Part shown: positions 58,887 through 64,000 of the stretch, one piece after another
Layout of the letters: each line of letters begins with the position of its first letter
Position numbering within the stretch: position 1 is the first letter of the stretch
From: Listeria farberi
Lineage (GTDB): Bacteria > Bacillota > Bacilli > Lactobacillales > Listeriaceae
Reading direction: 5' to 3'
Assembly (NCBI RefSeq): GCF_014229245.1
Contig: NZ_JAARZJ010000007.1
Coordinates: 104,882 to 168,881, forward strand
Length of the DNA stretch: 64,000 nt
Position numbers and translations under genes: made by a program
Notes under the pieces: generated by a model
Seen by the model: only the letters and a program-made list of their open reading frames with translations
Told to the model about the DNA's origin: nothing
The model's database searches: none

Positions 58887-59483
58887 TCTTGTGCTTTCTA
58901 TATGAGTTCCTTTAGCAAAATCATGATTGATAAAATTAACTAACGTAAATTGGCCATTTTCATATTCAAATTTTAAAATACAGCAGTTTTTCAGTCCGGT
59001 TACTTTACCAATTCTGCTTGTTTTTTCCCAGTAGCGAGCAAATTGAGCACAAGCGGCTCCGTGTGATACAGCGAGAACACTATCATGGTTATCTTGCATC
59101 ATAATGCTTTCCATTGTCTCCACTAAACGTTCTCTAAATGTTACTTCTCGCTCGCCTCCAAACGTTGCAAAAAAGTCACCATATGGTAACGGTGGATTTA
59201 AGTCTTCGCTTTCCCCTTCAAAAGTACCGAAATTCCATTCTTTTAATCCTTTTAGACGAGTGTATTCTTTTGTCGTAACAAGCTCTAAAGTGTCGCATGC
59301 ACGCTCTGAAGTGGAACTATAAGCTTTGTCAAATATAATATTATTTTCTTTAAAGTAGCTTCCCGCTATTTTTGCTTGTTTAATACCTAGCTCTGTAAGT
59401 GGTGCATCGCAAAATCCTTGAATTTTTTTGCGCTGGTTAAATAAAGTTTGACCATGACGCATTAAATACATTGTTTTTTTCAT
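58884..59483 (-). CDS. histidine phosphatase / phosphoglycerate mutase-like protein
   Basis: A 199-residue histidine-acid-phosphatase fold protein. The catalytic LMRHGQT is at 7-13; the second His is in VSHGAACAQF. It would be a phosphatase rather than the glycolytic mutase, because the mutase-specific RYG...N-loop is missing. The frame opens at 59540; ATG at 59483 follows the SD GGGGGAA. Confidence 0.85.
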   Translation of the reverse strand: MKKTMYLMRHGQTLFNQRKKIQGFCDAPLTELGIKQAKIAGSYFKENNIIFDKAYSSTSERACDTLELVTTKEYTRLKGLKEWNFGTFEGESEDLNPPLPYGDFFATFGGEREVTFRERLVETMESIMMQDNHDSVLAVSHGAACAQFARYWEKTSRIGKVTGLKNCCILKFEYENGQFTLVNFINHDFAKGTHIESTR

Positions 59484-59647
59484 GTAAATTCCCCCGTATC
59501 TATATCTTATTACAAGTCTATCACCTTGGAGTAGCTTCAAGTCAAGTAATAATTAGCTTAATTTTTCCTCTTTTTCATCGTATCTGCTATAATAAATACA
59601 CCAAAATGAATAGAACTCTAGCGAATAAAAATCGAGGAGGAATTCAA

Positions 59648-60043
59648 ATGACGTTAAATGTTTACTTGAATTTTAGAACACAATCCAGAGATGCTATCGC
59701 GTTTTATGAAGAAATTTTTGGAACAAAGTGTACAGATTTGATGACTTATGGGGAAATTGAGACAATAGAAGATTCGCTAAAAGACTTAGTTATGAATGCA
59801 AGTTTAGTACTTGACGGAGTAAAAGTAATGTTCTCTGATGTACCAAAGTCTATGCCACTTACTTTTGGAGACAATATCACACTCGTTATCGATACAACGG
59901 ATGAAATAAAACTAACGAAACAATTCCATCAACTTGCAGAAGGTGGCAATATTATCATGCCACTTGGAAAAACATTTTGGTCAGAAAAATACGGTCAAGT
60001 TACTGATAAGTTTGGTATTGGTTGGCAACTTAATTTGTCCTAA
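59648..60043 (+). CDS. VOC-family protein (PhnB/glyoxalase-like)
   Basis: A 131-residue protein of the PhnB subgroup in the vicinal oxygen chelate superfamily: VYLNFRTQSRDAIAFYEEIFG at the N-terminus, DNITLVIDT, and the C-terminal GQVTDKFGIGWQLN, which is the standard PhnB ending. Substrate unknown. The frame opens upstream at 59471; ATG at 59648 has the SD GAGGAGGA. Monocistronic. Confidence 0.88.
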   Translation: MTLNVYLNFRTQSRDAIAFYEEIFGTKCTDLMTYGEIETIEDSLKDLVMNASLVLDGVKVMFSDVPKSMPLTFGDNITLVIDTTDEIKLTKQFHQLAEGGNIIMPLGKTFWSEKYGQVTDKFGIGWQLNLS

Positions 60044-60159
60044 AAGTAAGAGAACTGGGATAAGTTTCAGGTTCTTTCTTTAAGTCATTTTGTCCTTGAA
60101 AAGCTCATTTGCACGAGGTAAAACAACACATATTTAAGATTAGAAAAGAGGTATTCTTT

Positions 60160-60753
60160 ATGGCAAAAACAGATTTAAATCCCAAAGTAGATTCGTTTCT
60201 TAATAAGCCTTCTACCTGGCAAGACGAATTCAAAGCATTAAGAGAAATAGCAATCACGTTTGAACTAGAGGAAGAATTTAAATGGGGAAAACCTTGTTAT
60301 GCTATAGACGGGGGAAATGTTTTCTTAATCCATGGCTTTAAAAACTACTGCGCCCTATTATTTATGAAAGGTGCTCTTCTTCGTGATCCGGACAATATTT
60401 TAGTGCAACAAACAGAAAATGTGCAAGCTGCTAGACAAATCCGTTTCACAAATTTGCAAGAAATCCTTGATCAAAAAGAAATTTTAAAAAAATATATTCA
60501 AAACGCAATCGAAGTTGAAAAAGCTGGTTTAGAAGTGGAACTTAAGCCAAGAGCAGAAACGCCTATTCCAGAAGAGTTACTTGTGAAGTTTGAGGAATTG
60601 CCTGCTCTACAAACAGCTTTTGAAGCTTTAACTCCTGGACGTCAAAAAGCGTACTTACTTTATTTTGCGGCTCCAAAGCAATCAAAAACGCGTGTTTCGC
60701 GCATTGAAAAATATGAAGCAACTATTTTAGACGGGCTAGGGTTGAATGATTAA
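60160..60753 (+). CDS. YdeI/OmdA-like protein (DUF1801 plus OmdA)
   Basis: A 197-residue protein. The N-terminal half is a DUF1801 domain (EFKWGKPCYAIDGGNVFLIHGFKNYCALLF), the YdhG/YjbR-like fold; the C-terminal end (FEALTPGRQKAYLLYFAAPKQSKTRVSRIEKY) is the bacteriocin-protection OmdA motif found in B. subtilis YdeI. Its biochemical role is unknown. The frame opens at TTG 60109, but the ATG at 60160 has the SD AGAGG. Confidence 0.83.
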   Translation: MAKTDLNPKVDSFLNKPSTWQDEFKALREIAITFELEEEFKWGKPCYAIDGGNVFLIHGFKNYCALLFMKGALLRDPDNILVQQTENVQAARQIRFTNLQEILDQKEILKKYIQNAIEVEKAGLEVELKPRAETPIPEELLVKFEELPALQTAFEALTPGRQKAYLLYFAAPKQSKTRVSRIEKYEATILDGLGLND

Positions 60754-60793
60754 TAAAAACAGGCGCAACTTTTGATAGTTGCGCCTGTTTTTA
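60753..60793. terminator. bidirectional terminator
   Basis: AAAAACAGGCGCAACT pairs perfectly with AGTTGCGCCTGTTTTT around a six-base loop, between convergent genes. Confidence 0.9.
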
Positions 60794-60795
60794 TT

Positions 60796-62154
60796 TTATT
60801 TAATTTCTTCAAAGTCAAATAGTTGCCAGCTGTTATCAAATGCTGGTTCAGTTGGTCCGTAAATCCGGAAATAGGTGAACCAATTGGCATCAGGAACCGT
60901 TTGAATCCAAGGAAGAGACTCGTCTTCTGGTGGATTTGGCCCAAAGTAAAGCGTTGTATTGCCGTCAGTATCGACTTCGAAAGTATCTTTAATGGAATTA
61001 AGTGCTGGCATAAATTGTTCGGTAACGATTTCTGAACGAGTATCCATATCATAAACCGTTACGGACCAGAAGATACTTGTTGGTACCGGTGTTGGCACTT
61101 TTAATTTATAATTTTTACCTCCATCCAGATAATTTCCTTCTCTGTCTTTCACCCCGAGCATATAAACAGAGCCAAAACCAACTTTATGCATAAACATCAT
61201 ATGGGTTTCGAGTGTCGCTTGATAGAACCAGCGCTCTCTTACAGGTAGATTTAAGTATGTTTTTTCATAAAAATCATTGTTTTCACCGTATACAGCCCAC
61301 TCCCAGTTCTTCCCTGACCAAACGATTGCAGCTGGATCATCTGTATTGAAGGAATTTACAAACATCATTTTATCAGCTTTTTCAGCAGCTTCAATTAGCA
61401 ATGCCTTTTTCTCTGAATCTGGTTTAAATTCTTTATTTGGTGCTAAACCAATTGCTTTTAATAGACCGTACATTTGATAGTATTCTGGGTCTGTGGCATC
61501 ATTATCGAGTGCCCATTTAATTACTTCCCAATAATCGAATTTTCCTTCCACATAATAAGGTGTTGAAATTGCTTTACGATGAGAAAAATCATGGAATGTA
61601 CTTATTGGATTATTTTTTTCTTCTTTTAGTGGATAAAATTTCACTGTTTTTAATAATTCAAATGCCTTTTCATAATCGCTTGCTTGATGAACCATTGCTC
61701 GCAGACATATCAAAAATCTAAAACTAGATGGTTTTCGAACTATGTACCCTTCTGGAATATCTCCATCATAATTAGGAGGAAGAAATAAATATTTAGCGCC
61801 TTTTCCTTCTTCGTCACCAGTTAGGCCCATATTCGTAATGAACTTAAAATTAATATCATCGGCTACACCGACTATTGCGCCTGAAGGTAATTCAATGACA
61901 ACTGGACCATTTTCTGTGTTTCCTGTTCCAAGACAATACGGGGTATCTGAATTTTGTGTCAATACATTTAAGTCAGGAGTTGTAAGTTGAATAATAAAGT
62001 CGTGATTCTCGGTAATTCCTAAATCATGTAATGCTTTAAAATTGGATACATTGGAAACTGTCGGATAAAAGAACCGATATGCTTCCACAGCTCGATTTAA
62101 AAACCCTTCTTTTCTTATCGCTTCTACTTTACTCTCAGGTAGCATTTTTTTCAT
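60796..62154 (-). CDS. DUF1254/DUF1214 protein
   Basis: A 452-residue soluble protein with a DUF1254 N-terminal domain (AVEAYRFFYPTVSNVSNF...TPDLNVLTQNSDTPYC) and a DUF1214 C-terminal domain (YKLKVPTPVPTSIFWSVTVYDMDTRSEIV and TLYFGPNPPEDE). There is no signal peptide although many members have one. Function unknown. SD GGAGG 8 bases before the ATG. Confidence 0.87.
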   Translation of the reverse strand: MKKMLPESKVEAIRKEGFLNRAVEAYRFFYPTVSNVSNFKALHDLGITENHDFIIQLTTPDLNVLTQNSDTPYCLGTGNTENGPVVIELPSGAIVGVADDINFKFITNMGLTGDEEGKGAKYLFLPPNYDGDIPEGYIVRKPSSFRFLICLRAMVHQASDYEKAFELLKTVKFYPLKEEKNNPISTFHDFSHRKAISTPYYVEGKFDYWEVIKWALDNDATDPEYYQMYGLLKAIGLAPNKEFKPDSEKKALLIEAAEKADKMMFVNSFNTDDPAAIVWSGKNWEWAVYGENNDFYEKTYLNLPVRERWFYQATLETHMMFMHKVGFGSVYMLGVKDREGNYLDGGKNYKLKVPTPVPTSIFWSVTVYDMDTRSEIVTEQFMPALNSIKDTFEVDTDGNTTLYFGPNPPEDESLPWIQTVPDANWFTYFRIYGPTEPAFDNSWQLFDFEEIK

Positions 62155-62227
62155 GTAAAAAGCCTCCTTCTATTATCTTTTAGAACACTTAACTAATACC
62201 CTTATTTTTGGAAGTTAAAGCATAAAA

Positions 62228-62258
62228 TAAAAACCTCCTTTGAAAAGGGAGGCTGTAG
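62228..62258 (-). terminator. terminator of the SUKH gene
   Basis: Minus strand GCCTCCC pairs with GGAGG(T) around a short A/T loop, then T5 and a T-rich run. Confidence 0.65.
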
Positions 62259-62293
62259 AAAGATATTTTTAAAATAAATACTAATCATTTTAA

Positions 62294-62749
62294 CTAAATT
62301 AGAGTAATGAACTTATGACCTTTAAATAAGTTCAACAGACCTTTTTCGACAGTATCACCTATCAAGCAAAAATAATTATCATAACCACCGTATAAACCAC
62401 CGGATTTAGAGACAAAGAAGACCATATGCTCTGAAAACCCTATCCCTACAGGACACAGTTGACTTCTGATTATCTTCTCATAATATTCACTTACCCACTT
62501 AGGATCTAGCCATGCTAAAGGTTTAACGGGATTAAATTCTGAAATATCTGTTTCATTACTATCAGAATAAGCTTCATGTATTATCGTCAATCCACCTAAA
62601 ATATGGAAAAACTTTTCTGCGCTTGCATTCAAATAATAGTTTTTTTCTTCTAGAAGGCAACGATAGTTATCAATGTTTATAAATCTGTCTGGATACCACC
62701 CATTTTGGATTAGTATTTTAATTATTCGCTCATCAAATGTATAATTCAT
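62294..62749 (-). CDS. SUKH-3-type immunity protein
   Basis: A 151-residue protein of the SUKH-3 family, small alpha/beta proteins that neutralise toxins of polymorphic toxin systems. Landmarks are ILIQNGWYPDRF at the N-terminus, FFHILGGLTII near residue 45, CPVGIGFSEHMVFFVSKSGGLYGG and a KGLLNLFKGH end. No toxin is visible here; the gene is cytosolic and has no signal peptide. It is the first of three small minus-strand genes at the edge of the window. Confidence 0.78.
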   Translation of the reverse strand: MNYTFDERIIKILIQNGWYPDRFINIDNYRCLLEEKNYYLNASAEKFFHILGGLTIIHEAYSDSNETDISEFNPVKPLAWLDPKWVSEYYEKIIRSQLCPVGIGFSEHMVFFVSKSGGLYGGYDNYFCLIGDTVEKGLLNLFKGHKFITLI

Positions 62750-62985
62750 AAGGTTATCCTTTCATAACCGCGCCATTGTGGCTTTAGCACATTTTATTTT
62801 TTTACAATTAATTCTCCATCTGTTTTTCCGTCCTATTGCATTAGAAATTATCCGCCCTTACTTTTTAATTTTACTGGCAGAAATTTTGCATTATCAAGTA
62901 AAAAATAACTATATTTTGTTTTTCAGATTTTGATGATATATTTTACATCTTTTGCTTCACAAATCATTTTAAATTATTATTCTAC

Positions 62986-63432
62986 TTATTTTAGTACTTT
63001 CTCCAAAAAAATCCTAAACTGCTCGCAATATTTAGCATTAATTTCTAGTAATAATGATAAATAAAGTTCAATAAGAATATAACTTTCATTATTCTTAGAT
63101 GCCTCAAAACTTTTTTCATATAAACTAGAGACGATTGCACGCAAAATATTTTTTCTTAACAAATTTTCTTCCGCATCATGTAGTTTCCATGCTCTAATTC
63201 TAACATCAGAAAAATCATCGCTAGTTATTTCCCCACAAAAATATTTACTGGGGTATTTTAATAAATTATCAATAATTAGAAAAAATTCTCTATCCATCAT
63301 CCCAATTTCAAAATTTTGTTTCATAGTATATTGAAGATATTCCGCATAAAGTTGCACCAATTTTGCTGGAGGGTTTTTTTCAAGATTTACATTCTTTATA
63401 AGTATATCTAATTGAATTGCATCTGCCTTCAT
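62986..63432 (-). CDS. unrecognised small gene, immunity-like context
   Basis: A 148-residue helical protein, AT-rich (codon use is more AT-biased than the core genes). It has no motif I recognise; blocks are KLVQLYAEYLQYTMKQNFEIGMMDREFFLIIDNLL and ESYILIELYLSLLLEINAKYCEQF. SD AAGGAGA precedes the ATG. Its neighbours (SUKH-3 gene; another unknown) suggest an immunity protein, but this is inferred from context. Confidence 0.62.
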   Translation of the reverse strand: MKADAIQLDILIKNVNLEKNPPAKLVQLYAEYLQYTMKQNFEIGMMDREFFLIIDNLLKYPSKYFCGEITSDDFSDVRIRAWKLHDAEENLLRKNILRAIVSSLYEKSFEASKNNESYILIELYLSLLLEINAKYCEQFRIFLEKVLK

Positions 63433-63499
63433 TTTAATTTCTCCTTGAATTCAAATATGCTTTGATTATCGCCTGATTCATATTGTGCTATTAGATTTA

Positions 63500-63955
63500 T
63501 CACCGTTTCAAAAATAGCTGTCTAATTGGATTTAAAATATTGTCTTCTGCGTTTGAGTGATTCATATACTCATAGAAAATAGAGTTTGTGTTTTCACCTA
63601 ATTTCTTTTCTTTTATGATGGGAATTAATGTATTATATATCCATGCTTCATTATTTAAGCTAAATGCCATGATTGAAAGTGTAGTGAATCTGTCCCTAAT
63701 CCCAATTAAAAAGTTATTATCATAAACACGTGCTAATATAGAATTATAATCTGCCGTCATTCCGTATGCAATTGGGTAATAATATTCCATAATATTCTTT
63801 AAAATATTGTCTACTTTATAATCATCTTCTTCATCCTCTACTTGAAAAAAATAATTTCGTTCTAGCTCTCCGGCTGGAAGAATATTATAATTTCCAAAAT
63901 AAACAGATTCTCTATTTTTCGATATAAAATATTTTTTAATGTTTGTTATTTCCAT
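63500..63955 (-). CDS. unrecognised small gene at the window edge
   Basis: A 151-residue (or 156 from an ATG at 63970) protein with no recognised motif: EITNIKKYFISKNRESVYFGNYN and NNFLIGIRDRFTTLSIMAFSLNNEAWIYN stand out. It appears helical and acidic. No strong SD is seen for either start, so the true start may differ. It is a candidate immunity protein by position. Confidence 0.5.
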   Translation of the reverse strand: MEITNIKKYFISKNRESVYFGNYNILPAGELERNYFFQVEDEEDDYKVDNILKNIMEYYYPIAYGMTADYNSILARVYDNNFLIGIRDRFTTLSIMAFSLNNEAWIYNTLIPIIKEKKLGENTNSIFYEYMNHSNAEDNILNPIRQLFLKR

Positions 63956-64000
63956 ATTATATATATACATATTTACTTGAATATGATATAAACCTTTCCC

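Noticed and set aside
1..64000. CRISPR arrays, tRNA, rRNA or insertion sequences
   Set aside because: No repeat-spacer array, tRNA-like cloverleaf, rRNA or transposase was seen while reading; this is a visual check and not a computed search.

Overview
The window is a low-GC Gram-positive chromosome segment from genus Listeria. The gene order tkt–ynzC–yneA–lexA, glnRA, hflX–hfq–miaA–glpD, oatA, luxS, parEC, plsY, codY–hslUV–xerC–trmFO–topA–dprA, rnhB–rbgA–sipZYX–clpX–tig and proBA is that of the Listeria core chromosome as I remember it. Three tandem type I signal peptidases, a 77-residue Hfq and a short ProB are further Listeria traits. Species is not settled. I saw no tRNA, rRNA, IS element or CRISPR array. 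Most sites given as starts were chosen from Shine-Dalgarno spacing.

Left edge (1-2973): an accessory module on the plus strand. It holds the C-terminus of an SNF2-type helicase, a PAPS-reductase-like DUF3440 (IbrA-like) gene broken by a one-base frameshift, an IbrB/ParB-like gene and a SAM methyltransferase. The core then begins with yneF and tkt. The SOS pair lexA/yneA has three LexA-type boxes in one intergenic region, and the glnRA operon has a GlnR operator just upstream of a consensus promoter.

Centre (9-44 kb): nearly all minus-strand housekeeping genes covering nitrogen control, RNA chaperone and tRNA modification, glycerol-3-phosphate use, peptidoglycan O-acetylation, quorum sensing/methyl recycling, topoisomerase IV, phospholipid synthesis, the topA–trmFO–xerC–hslV–hslU–codY operon, ribosome assembly, secretion and proteolysis. 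The oatA–luxS junction is short. In L. monocytogenes EGD-e I recall two internalin genes there, and none is present here.

Right half (44-64 kb): more variable. A secreted matrixin-like metalloprotease and a lipoprotein form a pair next to two divergent XRE regulators and a GYF_2–PrsW membrane protease. proBA follows. After a Nudix gene there is a 47-codon remnant of a GntR (TreR-like) regulator, which suggests loss of a trehalose operon. Two membrane microproteins follow, then a promoter with tandem terminator hairpins ahead of a YitT-family gene. Next come a Crp/Fnr regulator divergent from an MFS exporter (with two palindromes between them), a DbpA-type helicase, a repeat-rich LEA-like small protein and several small enzymes. 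The window ends in a SUKH-3 immunity gene and two unrecognised small genes that look like the immunity tail of a polymorphic-toxin locus lying beyond the right edge.
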